Below, piece by piece: positions 35,701 through 47,700 of a stretch of DNA of 64,000 nucleotides. The position numbers and the translations under genes were made by a program. Under the pieces are notes generated by a model, which searched no databases, was not told the origin of the DNA, and was given only the letters and a program-made list of their open reading frames with translations. The stretch covers positions 6,820,001 through 6,884,000 of the forward strand of contig JAYJMM010000123.1 of assembly GCA_037349105.1 (NCBI GenBank). The letters run 5' to 3'. The first letter of the stretch is position 1. Each line of letters opens with the position of its first letter. The stretch is from Limnomonas spitsbergensis (taxonomy: Eukaryota; Chlorophyta; Chlorophyceae; Chlamydomonadales).

Positions 35701-38700
35701 AGCAGTGCCATGCGCAGGATGCATGCCCTTTGAGTGTATGGTGGTGCCATGCGCAGCGTGCGTGCCTTTTGTGTGGCAATGCCATGCCTCCCATGCGCGT
35801 GCCAAGATTAATATCTCTTGCCTCCCATTCGCATGCCAAGATAATGATCTTTTTCCTCCCATGCGCATGCCAAGATTAATATCTCTTTCCTCCCATGCCC
35901 ATGCCACGATAATTATCTCTTTCCTCCCATGTGCATGCCAAGATTAATATCTCTTTCCTCTCATTTGCATGCCAAGATAATGATCTCTTTCCTCCCATGC
36001 GCATGCCAAGATTAATATCTCTTACCTCCCATTCGCATGCCAAGATAATGATCTCTTTCCTCCCATGCGCATGCCAAGATTAATATCTCTTACCTCCCAT
36101 TCGCATGCCAAGATAATGATCTCTTTCCTCCCATGCGCATGCCAAGATTAATATCTCTTTCCTCCCATGCCCATGCCACGATAATTATCTCTTTCCTCCC
36201 ATGCGCATGCCAAGATTAATATCTCTTTCCTCCCATGCGCATGCCACAATAATTATCTCTTTCCTCCCATGCGCAGGGCAACCTGGCTATCAAGCAGGGC
36301 AAAGTCAATATGCAGCGGGCAGTGGGGGCAGTGCTCCAGCTGTGTCAGCCCCTGGTAAGATGTGCGAGCAGGGAGCAGTGGGGACAGTGGGGGCAGTGCT
36401 CCAGCTGTGTCAGCCCCTGGTAAGATGTGGGGCTGGAGTCCCTGCCCCCCGGGTACAACCTCAACCCCTCAACCTTCGACCCTGTTGTGCTGTTCATGCA
36501 AGCGCGGTGTGAAGTTGGTGAATGAGATCAGCGAGTCCCTGCCCCCCGGGTACAACCTCAACCCCTTAACCTTCGACCCTGTTGTGCTGTTCAGGCCAAG
36601 GGGGGTGTGAAGCTGGTGAATGAGATCAGCGAGTCCCTGCCCCCCGGGTACAACCTCAACCCCTTAACCTTCGACCCTGTTGTGCTGTTCAGGCCAAGTG
36701 CGGTGGTAAGCTGGTGAATGAGATCAGCGAGTCCCTGCCCCCCGGGTACAACCTCAACCCCTTAACCTTCGACCCTGTTGTGCTGTTCAGGCCAAGCGCA
36801 GTGTGAAGCTGGTGAGTGAGATCAGCGAGTCCCTGCCCCCCGGGTACAACATCAAATTATTAACCTTCGACCCTGTTGTGCTGTTCAGGCCAAGCGCGGC
36901 GTGAAGCTGGTGAATGAGATCAGCGAGTCCCTGCCCCCTGGGTACAACCTCAACCCTTTAACCTTCGACCCTGTTGTGCTGTTCAGGCCAAGCGCGGCGT
37001 GAAGCTGGTGAATGAGATCAGCGAGTCCCTGCCCCCTGGGTACAACCTCAACCCCTTAACCTTCGACCCTGTTGTGCTGTTCAGGCCAAGCGCGGCGTGA
37101 AGCTGGTGAATGAGATCAGCGAGTCCCTGCCCCCTGGGTACAACCTCAACCCCTTAACCTACGACCCTGTTGTGCTGTTCAGGCCAAGCGCGGTGTGAAG
37201 CTGGTGAATGAGATCAGCGAGTCCCTGCCCCCCGGGTACAACCTCAACCCCTTAACCATCGACCCTGTTGTGCTGTTCAGGCCAAGCGCGGTGTGAAGCT
37301 GGTGAATGAGATCAGCGAGTCCCTGCCCCCTGTGGTGGGGGATGAGGGACGCATCATCCAGATTTTCCACAACCTGGTGGACAACTCGTGCAAGTTCACA
37401 CATGCTGGAAAGATCTCAGTCTCGGCGGAAGTCAAGGTGAGAGGGGCTAGGTTGGGCATTGGCGGGGAAGGGGAGGTTGTGGATCAAGGGAAGGGGTAGG
37501 TTGTGAAAGGGTGGGGGAGGGGAGTGGTGGGGAGGGTGAGAGGAGCTAGGTTGCGCTGTGGCGGGGGAGGGGAGGTTGTGGATCAAGGGAAGGGCTAGGT
37601 TGTGAGAGGGTGGGGGAGGGAAGTGGTGGGGAGGGTGAGAGGGGCTAGGTTGCGCTGTGGCAGGGGAGGGGAGGTTGTGGATCAAGGGAAGGGCTAGGTT
37701 GTGAAAGGGTGGGGGAGGGGAGTGGTGGGGAGGGTGAGAGGGGCTAGGTTGCGCTGTGGCAGGGGAGGGGAGGTTGTGGATCAAGGGAAGGGCTAGGTTG
37801 TGAAAGGGTGGGGGAGGGGAGTGGTGGGGAGGGTGAGAGGGGCTAGGTTGCGCTGTGGCAGGGGAGGGGAGGTTGTGGATCAAGGGAAGGGCTAGGTTGT
37901 GAGAGGGTGGGGGAGGGGAGTGGTGGGGAGGGTGAGAGGGGCTAGGTTGCGCTGTGGCAGGGGAGGGGAGGTTGTGGATCAAGGGAAGGGCTAGGTTGTG
38001 AAAGGGTGGGGGAGGGGAGTGGTGGGGAGGGTGAGAGGGGCTAGGTTGCGCTGTGGCAGGGGAGGGGAGGTTGTGGATCAAGGGAAGGGCTAGGTTGTGA
38101 GAGGGTGGGGGAGGGGAGGGTAGGGGGAGGGTGAGAGGGGCTAGGTTGCGCTGTGGCAGGGGAGGGGAGGTTGTGGATCAAGGGAAGGGCTAGGTTGTGA
38201 AAGGGTGGGGGAGGGGAGTGGTGGGGAGGGTGAGAGGGGCTAGGTTGCGCTGTGGCAGGGGAGGGGAGGTTGTGGATCAAGGGAAGGGCTAGGTTGTGAA
38301 AGGGTGGGGGAGGGGAGTGGTGGGGAGGGTGAGAGGGGCTAGGTTGCGCTGTGGCGGGGGATGGGAGGTTGTGGATCAAGGGAAGGGCTAGGTTGTGAGA
38401 GGGTGGGGGAGGGGAGGGTAGGGGGAGGGTGAGAGGGGCTAGGTTGATGTGTGGCAGGGGAGGGGAGGTTGTGGATCAAGGGAAGGGCTAGGTTGTGAGA
38501 GGGTGGGGGAGGGGAGTGGTGGGGAGGGTGAGAGGGGCTAGGTTGGGCAATGGCAAAGGAGGGGAGGAGATGCCATATTTGCTGCCGCGAAGACAGCACG
38601 TTCGATTTGACTTCCTCGCAATTAACGTTGCTTATGGGTGGTGGGACACGTTGAAAAATTGAAATGCTAGCTGTCCGTAGTCAAGGTGAAGGGGGCTAGG

Positions 38701-41700
38701 TTGTGTGAGGGCTTAACCTTTAACCCTAGACTAGGCGGAAATCAAGGCGAGGGGGGCTCTTTAGGGTACCAGCGATTGAGGGGAGGGGACGCAAACAGAC
38801 ACACACACACACACATGACATGCCACTTGGGAGTTGATTTTTGTGAAGGTGGGGGTGAGGGGGGCTAGGTTGGGTGAAGGCGGGGGAGGTGGGGGGGATG
38901 CCATGCCCGTTGGAAGGCTTTTCTGTTGCTTATGCAGCACATTTGAGTTGCCTCCCTCGCAATTAACGTCGTTTAGGGGTGAAGGACTCATATAATTGCT
39001 AATTGTCTACGCCAGTTTCAGCCCGAGATGAAGAGTTGGGGGAAATTTTGCTATCCCATGAGAAGCATTGAAGTGCTGACCCAGTGCTGACCTGGTGCTG
39101 ACTCAGTGCTGTCCCAGTCCTGACCTGGTGCTGACCTGGTGCTGACTCAGTGCTGTCCCAGTGCTGACCTGGTGCTGACTCAGTGCTGTCCCAGTGCTGA
39201 CCTGGTGCTGACTCAGTGCTGTCCCAGTGCTGACCTGGTGCTGACTCGGTGCTGGCCTGGTGCTGACTCAGTGCTGTCCCAGTGCTGACCTGGTACTGAC
39301 TCAGTGCTGTCCCAGTGCTGACCTGGTGCTGACTCAGTGCTGTCCCAGTGCTGACCTGGTGCTGACTCAGTGCTGTACTAGTGCTGACCTGGTGCTGACT
39401 CAGTGCTGTCCCAGTGCTGACCTGGTGCTGACTCGTTCGTGTGTGCGCAGGATGGCCTGGTGGAGGTGTCCGTTGTCGATTCTGGCATCGGCATTCTGCC
39501 CAACCGCTTTGATCAGATCTTCCAGGCTTTTGAACAGGTATGGAGAGCAGAGAGTATGGAGGAGGGGCTGAAGATATGGAAGGGTAAGAGGCATGAAGGT
39601 GCTTTGCGCAGTTATGGAGGAGGGGCAGAAAATATGGAGAGGTAAGAGGCATGAAGGTGCTTTGCGCAGTCATGGAGGAGGAGCAGAAGATAGGGAGAGG
39701 TAAGAGGCATGAAGGTGCTTTGCGCAGTTATGGAGGAGGAGCAGAAGATATGGAGGGGTAAGAGGCATGAAGGTGCTTTGCGCAGGTGTGTAGGGGCAGG
39801 CGATACGGAGGGGTAAGAGGCATGAAGGTGCTTTGCGCAGGTGTGTAGGGGCAGGCGATACGGAGGGGTAAGAGGCATGAAGGTGCTTTGCGCAGGTGTG
39901 TAGGGGAAGGCGATATGGAGGGGTAAGAGGCATGAAGGTGCTTTGCGCAGGTGTGTAGGGGCAGAAGATACGGAGGGGTAAGAGGCATGAAGGTGCTTTG
40001 CGCAGGTGTGTAGGGGCAGAAGATACGGAGGGGTAAGAGGCATGAAGGTGCTTTGCGCAGGTGTGTAGGGGCAGGCGATACGGAGGGGTAAGAGGCATGA
40101 AGGTGCTTTGCGCAGGTGTGTAGGGGCAGGCGATACGGAGGGGTAAGAGGCATGAAGGTGCTTTGCGCAGGTGTGTAGGGGCAGAAGATACGGAGGGGTG
40201 AGAGGCATGAAGGTGCTTTGCGCAGGTGTGTAGGGGCAGAAGATACGGAGGGGTAAGAGGCATGAAGGTGCTTTGCGCAGGTGTGTAGGGGCAGGCGATA
40301 CGGAGGGGTAAGAGGCATGAAGGTGCTTTGCGCAGGTGTGTAGGGGCAGAAGATACGGAGGGGTAAGAGGCATGAAGGTGCTTTGCGCAGGTGTGTAGGG
40401 GCAGGCGATACGGAGGGGTAAGAGGCATGAAGGTGCTTTGCGCAGGTGTGTAGGGGCAGGCGATACGGAGGGGTGAGAGGCATGAAGGTGCTTTGCGCAG
40501 GTGTGTAGGGGCAGGCGATACGGAGGGGTAAGAGGCATGAAGGTGCTTTGCGCAGGTGTGTAGGGGCAGGCGATACGGAGGGGTAAGAGGCATGAAGGTG
40601 CTTTGCGCAGGTGTGTAGGGGCAGGCGATACGGAGGGACTTGGAGGCTGAAATTTTAGGCTGTTGAGGTTATTGAGGCAGCTTCTGAAGCCCCCTTACAC
40701 AGCGCTGAAGTTCTTCGTTCCTTGAATGTACGGTAGCACACACACGCTGGCACACACACACTCACACGCTTGCACTCTGTTCCGTGAAGGCACGCTTACT
40801 CAGGCATGAACGCTGGCACTCTGCACCTTGAATGCGTACCTGCGCTCCTAACAGGTGGACATGAGCGTTACTCACAAGTACGGCAGCACATACTTACAAA
40901 TGCAATATGTTATTTGAATGCATACCTGCACTCCTCGCAGGTGGACATGAGCGCTACACGCAAGTATGGCGGCACTGGCCTGGGCCTGAACCTAGTGAAG
41001 CAGCTGGTAGAGGCACACGGTGGCACCATCAACGTGCAATCCAGGATTGGGGTCGGGACCACGTTCACGTTCCTTCTTAAGGTGGGAATTGGGGTCGGGA
41101 CCACGCTCTGGTGCCTTGTCCAGCTAAGATTGGGGTCAGAACCACATTCACATTCCTTCTTAAGGTGGGATTGGGGTCGGGACCACACTTAGGTGCCTTG
41201 TCCAGCTAAAACCGGGGTCGGGACCACAATCACGTGCCTTCTCAAGATGAGGTTGGGGCCAGGCCCTCGTTCACGAGCCTTGTCAAGGTAAGATTCGGGT
41301 CGGGGCATAGAGTCCATTATCATCGTGAGAGATTGGGGTGTGGGGACCACGCTCACGTTCCTTGTCAAGTAAAGATTGGGGTCGTGACATCATGTCTATT
41401 CTCAAGATTCACGTTCATTGTCAAGGTGAGCTGTAAAGGTCGGGACCACGTTCACGTTACATCTGAAGGTGGGATTGGGATGCAAGGATCACGATCAGGA
41501 AGAAATATATACAGCCCTGAAGTGTGGATTAAGGATGGCACCAGTTCGGCCGCATCAAGCTGAGTAGCCTACGATATATAGCTTCGTGTGCGGCTAAACT
41601 GCGCCCGGAAATGCCAGAGAATGAGAATTAACCTTGAACCCTGACCACAAAACCCTGATGCCAGAGAATGCCCCGGTTTGCCATCCCCCATCCATTATTT

Positions 41701-44700
41701 ACTGACGGCGGATATGTCGCATGCACCTTGAACAGATATTTACAAGATTTACAAGATTTACATGCACATTGTAAAGATATTTACTGAAGACGAATATATC
41801 GCATGCACCTTGAACAGATATGGACAGGGACGGCGTCGAAGAAGGACACGGCTCAGAAGAGCAGCATGGAGTGCCCACACTCACCCGGGCGGCTTGAGAA
41901 GCTGGTTCGACCCAGGTGAGGGTGTGGGTGAGAGAGTGACGGGTGCTGGTGAAGGGTGTGGGAAGGTGTGGGTGAAGGATATGGCGTAGAGGGTAAGCGT
42001 GGATTGCCCACACTCTCGTAGGCGGCTTGGTTAGACCCAGCTTATGTTTTGGGTGGGGGTGGGGTGGGAGGTTGTGGGAGGTTGTGGGTGAAGGGTGAGG
42101 TATGTGTGGCGGGTTGTGGGAGGGGGAAGGGTGAGAGTGGTATGTGAAGGGTGATGGAGGTGGATGGAAGGGTGAAGGGTGTGGATCAGGCATGTAGGGT
42201 TGGGTAGGTACGGAAGTGTGATTGGGGTGGGAGGAAGGGTGCGGGTGAAGGGCAGGGGAAGTTGGTTATAGGTGTGTGTAGGTGGGGGGGTGAAGATTTG
42301 TGGGTTAGGAAGGGCATGAGTAAGGCTGTTGACAGGGTGGGGGCAAGGCTATTGACAGGGCGTGGCTCGGGCTGTAGACAGGGTGGGGGCAAGGCAGGTG
42401 GAGGCATGAGGATTTTGGGGCAAGGAAGGGCATGAGCAAGGTTGGTGGAAGTGTGTCGGCAGAAGGGTGTGGATAAGGATGGTGGAAGGGTGTGTTGACA
42501 GAAGGGTGTGGATTAGGAAGGTGGAAGGGTGTGTCGACAGAAGGGTGTGGATTAGGATGGTGGAAGGGTGTGTCGGCAGAAGGGTGTGGATTAGGATGGT
42601 GGAAGGGTGTGTCGACAGAAGGGTGTGGATTAGGATGGTGGAAGGGTGTGTCGACAGAAGGGTGTGGATTAGGATGGTGGAAGGGTGTGTTGACAGAAGG
42701 GTGTGGATTAGGATGGTGGAAGGGTGTGTTGACAGAAGGGTGTGGATTAGGATGGTGGAAGGGTGTGTCGACAGAAGGGTGTGGATTAGGATGGTGGAAG
42801 GGTGTGTCGACAGAAGGGTGTGGATTAGGATGGTGGAAGGGTGTGTCGACAGAAGGGTGTGGATTAGGATGGTGGAAGGGTGTGTTGACAGAAGGGTGTG
42901 GATTAGGATGGTGGAAGGGTGTGTCGACAGAAGGGTGTGGATTAGGATGGTGGAAGGGTGTCGACAGAAGGGTGTGGATTAGGATGGTGGAAGGGTGTGT
43001 CGACAGAAGGGTGTGGATTAGGATGGTGGAAGGGTGTGTCGGCAGAAGGGTGTGGATTAGGATGGTGGAAGGGTGTGTCGACAGAAGGGTGTGGATTAGG
43101 ATGGTGGAAGGGTGTGTCGACAGAAGGGTGTGGATTAGGATGGTGGAAGGGTGTGTCGACAGAAGGGTGTGGATTAGGATGGTGGAAGGGTGTGTTGACA
43201 GAAGGGTTTGGATAAGGATGGTGGAAGGGTGTGTCGACAGAAGGGTGTGGATTAGGATGGTGGAAGGGTGTGTCGACAGAAGGGTGTGGATTAGGATGGT
43301 GGAAGGGTGTGTCGACAGAAGGGTGTGGATTAGGATGGTGGAAGGGTGTGTCGACAGAAGGGTGTGGATTAGGATGGTGGAAGGGTGTGTCGACAGAAGG
43401 GTGTGGATTAGGATGGTGGAAGGGTGTGTCGACAGAAGGGTGTGGATTAGGATGGTGGAAGGGTGTGTCGACAGAAGGGTGTGGATTAGGATGGTGGAAG
43501 GGTGTGTCGACAGAAGGGTGTGGATTAGGATGGTGGAAGGGTGTGTTGACAGAAGGGTGTGGATTAGGATGGTGGAAGGGTGTGTTGACAGAAGGGTTTG
43601 GATAAGGATGGTGGAAGGGTGTGTCGACAGAAGGGTGTGGATTAGGATGGTGGAAGGGTGTGTTGACAGAAGGGTGTGGATTAGGATGGTGGAAGGGTGT
43701 GTCGACAGAAGGGTGTGGATTAGGATGGTGGAAGGGTGTGTTGACAGAAGGGTGTGGATAAGGATGGTGGAAGGGTGTGTCGACAGAAGGGTGTGGATTA
43801 GGATGGTGGAAGGGTGTGTCGACAGAAGGGTGTGGATTAGGATGGTGGAAGGGTGTGTCGGCAGAAGGGTGTGGATTAGGATGGTGGAAGGGTGTGTCGA
43901 CAGAAGGGTTTGGATAAGGATGGTGGAAGGGTGTGTTGACAGAAGGGTGTGGATAAGGATGGTGGAAGGGTGTGTTGACAGAAGGGTGTGGATTAGGATG
44001 GTGGAAGGGTGTGTTGACAGAAGGGTGTGGATTAGGATGGTGGAAGGGTGTGTCGACAGAAGGGTTTGGATAAGGATGGTGGAAGGGTGTGTTGACAGAA
44101 GGGTGTGGATAAGGATGGTGGAAGGGTGTGTTGACAGAAGGGTGTGGATTAGGATGGTGGAAGGGTGTGTTGACAGAAGGGTGTGGATAAGGATGGTGGA
44201 AGGGTGTGTCGACAGAAGGGTGTGGATTAGGATGGTGGAAGGGTGTGTCGACAGAAGGGTGTGGATTAGGATGGTGGAAGGGTGTGTCGACAGAAGGGTG
44301 TGGATAAGGATGGTGGAAGGGTGTGTCGACAGAAGGGTGTGGATTAGGATGGTGGAAGGGTGTGTCGACAGAAGGGTGTGGATTAGGATGGTGGAAGGGT
44401 GTGTCGACAGAAGGGTGTGGATTAGGATGGTGGAAGGGTGTGTCGACAGAAGGGTGTGGATTAGGATGGTGGAAGGGTGTGTCGACAGAAGGGTGTGGAT
44501 TAGGATGGTGGAAGGGTGTGTCGACATAAGGGTGTGGATTAGGATGGTGGAAGGGTGTGTCGGCAGAAGGGTGTGGATAAGGATGGTGGAAGGGTGTGTC
44601 GGCAGAAGGGTTTGGATAAGGATGGTGGAAGGGTGTGTCGACAGAAGGGTGTGGATTAGGATGGTGGAAGGGTGTGTCGACAGAAGGGTGTGGATTAGGA

Positions 44701-47700
44701 TGGTGGAAGGGTGTGTCGACAGAAGGGTGTGGATTAGGATGGTGGAAGGGTGTGTCGACAGAAGGGTGTGGATTAGGATGGTGGAAGGGTGTGTTGACAG
44801 AAGGGTGTGGATTAGGATGGTGGAAGGGTGTGTCGACAGAAGGGTTTGGATAAGGATGGTGGAAGGGTGTGTTGACAGAAGGGTGTGGATAAGGATGGTG
44901 GAAGGGTGTGTCGACAGAAGGGTGTGGATTAGGATGGTGGAAGGGTGTGTCGACAGAAGGGTGTGGATAAGGATGGTGGAAGGGTGTGTCGACAGAAGGG
45001 TGTGGATTAGGATGGTGGAAGGGTGTGTCGACAGAAGGGTGTGGATAAGGATGGTGGAAGGGTGTGTTGACAGAAGGGTGTGGATTAGGATGGTGGAAGG
45101 GTGTGTTGACAGAAGGGTGTGGATAAGGATGGTGGAAGGGTGTGTCGACAGAAGGGTGTGGATTAGGATGGTGGAAGGGTGTGTCGACAGAAGGGTGTGG
45201 ATAAGGATGGTGGAAGGGTGTGTCGGCAGAAGGGTGTGGATTAGGATGGTGGAAGGGTGTGTCGACAGAAGGGTTTGGATAAGGATGGTGGAAGGGTGTG
45301 TTGACAGAAGGGTGTGGATAAGGATGGTGGAAGGGTGTGTTGACAGAAGGGTGTGGATTAGGATGGTGGAAGGGTGTGTTGACAGAAGGGTGTGGATTAG
45401 GATGGTGGAAGGGTGTGTCGACAGAAGGGTGTGGATTAGGATGGTGGAAGGGTGTGTCGACAGAAGGGTGTGGATTAGGATGGTGGAAGGGTGTGTTGAC
45501 AGAAGGGTGTGGATTAGGATGGTGGAAGGGTGTGTCGACAGAAGGGTGTGGATAAGGATGGTGGAAGGGTGTGTCGACAGAAGGGTGTGGATTAGGATGG
45601 TGGAAGGGTGTGTCGACAGAAGGGTGTGAATTAGGATGGTGGAAGGGTGTGTCGACAGAAAGGTGTGGATAAGGATGGTGGAAGGGTGTGTCGACAGAAG
45701 GGTGTGGATTAGGATGGTGGAAGGGTGTGTCGACAGAAGGGTGTGGATAAGGATGGTGGAAGGGTGTGTTGACAGAAGGGTGTGGATTAGGATGGTGGAA
45801 GGGTGTGTCGGCAGAAGGGTTTGGATTAGGATGGTGGAAGGGTGTGTTGACAGAAGGGTTTGGATTAGGATGGTGGAAGGGTGTGTCGACAGAAGGGTTT
45901 GGATAAGGATGGTGGAAGGGTGTGTCGACAGAAGGGTGTGGATTAGGATGGTGGAAGGGTGTGTCGACAGAAGGGTGTGGATAAGGATGGTGGAAGGGTG
46001 TGTTGACAGAAGGGTGTGGATTAGGATGGTGGAAGGGTGTGTCGGCAGAAGGGTGTGGATAAGGATGGTGGAAGGGTGTGTCGGCAGAAGGGTGTGGATA
46101 AGGATGGTGGAAGGGTGTGTCGACAGAAGGGTGTGGATTAGGATGGTGGAAGGGTGTGTCGACAGAAGGGTGTGGATTAGGATGGTGGAAGGGTGTGTCG
46201 ACAGAAGGGTGTGGATAAGGATGGTGGAAGGGTGTGTTGACAGAAGGGTGTGGATTAGGATGGTGGAAGGGTGTGTCGACAGAAGGGTGTGGATTAGGAT
46301 GGTGGAAGGGTGTGTCGACAGAAGGGTGTGGATAAGGATGGTGGAAGGGTGTGTTGACAGAAGGGTGTGGATTAGGATGGTGGAAGGGTGTGTTGACAGA
46401 AGGGTGTGGATTAGGATGGTGGAAGGGTGTGTCGACAGAAGGGTTGGATAAGTGATGGTGGAAGGGTGTGTCGACAGAAGGGGGTGGTTTGGGATGGGGG
46501 GAAGGGGGGGGTTTGGGGGTGGATGAAGGATGGTGGAAGGGTGTGTTGACAGAAGGGTGTGGATTAGGATGGTGGAAGGGTGTGTCGAGCAGAAGGGTGT
46601 GGATTAGGATGGTGGAAGGGTGTGTCGACAGGAAGGGTGTGGATTAGGATGGTGGAAGGGTGTGTCGACAGAAGGGTGTGATTAGGAATGGTGGAAGGGT
46701 GTGTCGACAGAAGGGGTGTGGATTAGGATGGTGGAAGGGTGTGTCGACAGAAAGGTGTGGATAAGGATGGTGGAAGGGTGTGTCGAGCAGAAGGGTGTGG
46801 AATTAGGATGGTGGAAGGGTGTGTCGACAGAAGGGTGTGGATTAGGATGGTGAAGGGTGTGTCGACAGAAGGGTGGTGGATTAGGATGGTGGAAGGGTGT
46901 GTCGAACAGAAGGGTTTGGATTAGGATGGTGGAAGGTGTGTCGACAGAAGGGTGTGGATTAGGATGGTGGAAGGGTGTGTCGAACAGAAGGGTGTGGATT
47001 AAGGATGGTGGAAAGGGTGTGTCGACAGAAGGGTGTGGATTAGGATGGTGGAAGGGTGTGTCGGCAGAAGGGTGTGGATTAGGATGGTGGAAGGGTGTGT
47101 CGACAGAAGGGTTTGGATAAGTATGGTGGAAGGGTGTGTTGACAGAAGGGTGTGGATTAGGATGGTGGAAGGGTGTGTTGACAGAAGGGTGTGGATTAGG
47201 ATGGTGGAAGGGTGTGTTGACAGAAGGGTGTGGATTAGGATGGTGGAAGGGTGTGTCGACAGAAGGGTGTGGATAAGGATGGTGGAAGGGTGTGTTGACA
47301 GAAGGGTGTGGATAAGGATGGTGGAAGGGTGTGTTGACAGAAGGGTGTGGATTAGGATGGTGGAAGGGTGTGTCGACAGAAGGGTGTGGATAAGGATGGT
47401 GGAAGGGTGTGTCGACAGAAGGGTGTGGATTAGGATGGTGGAAGGGTGTGTCGACAGAAGGGTGTGGATTAGGATGGTGGAAGGGTGTGTCGACAGAAGG
47501 GTGTGGATAAGGATGGTGGAAGGGTGTGTCGACAGAAGGGTGTGGATTAGGATGGTGGAAGGGTGTGTCGACAGAAGGGTGTGGATTAGGATGGTGGAAG
47601 GGTGTGTCGACAGAAGGGTGTGGATTAGGATGGTGGAAGGGTGTGTCGACAGAAGGGTGTGGATTAGGATGGTGGAAGGGTGTGTCGACAGAAGGGTGTG

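Larger units (their letters stand above)
33825..41081 (+). other. HKR: HKR exons 9-14: signalling helix and histidine kinase
   Basis: After helix G an uninterrupted amphipathic helix ([17 protein letters not shown], then [13 protein letters not shown]) leads into the dimerisation domain with the H box [10 protein letters not shown], phospho-acceptor H355. The ATP-binding domain carries the N box [11 protein letters not shown] (N469, N473), G1 DSGIG (500-504), F box [10 protein letters not shown] and G2 GGTGLGL (529-535), closing with GTTFTFLLK. No key residue is missing, so an active kinase is expected. Exons 10-14 are joined at phase 0 throughout. Confidence 0.95.

Noticed and set aside
36595..37280. 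A run of alternative exons encoding [12 protein letters not shown] repeated in the protein
   Set aside because: The copies have acceptors but no donors and each reads to a stop, so they cannot be internal exons; they are decoys or debris.
37416..40593. Pro/Ser/His-rich minus-strand ORFs (about 110-308 codons)
   Set aside because: Products of the 99-bp and 55-bp intron arrays; no conserved motif and no splice logic on that strand.
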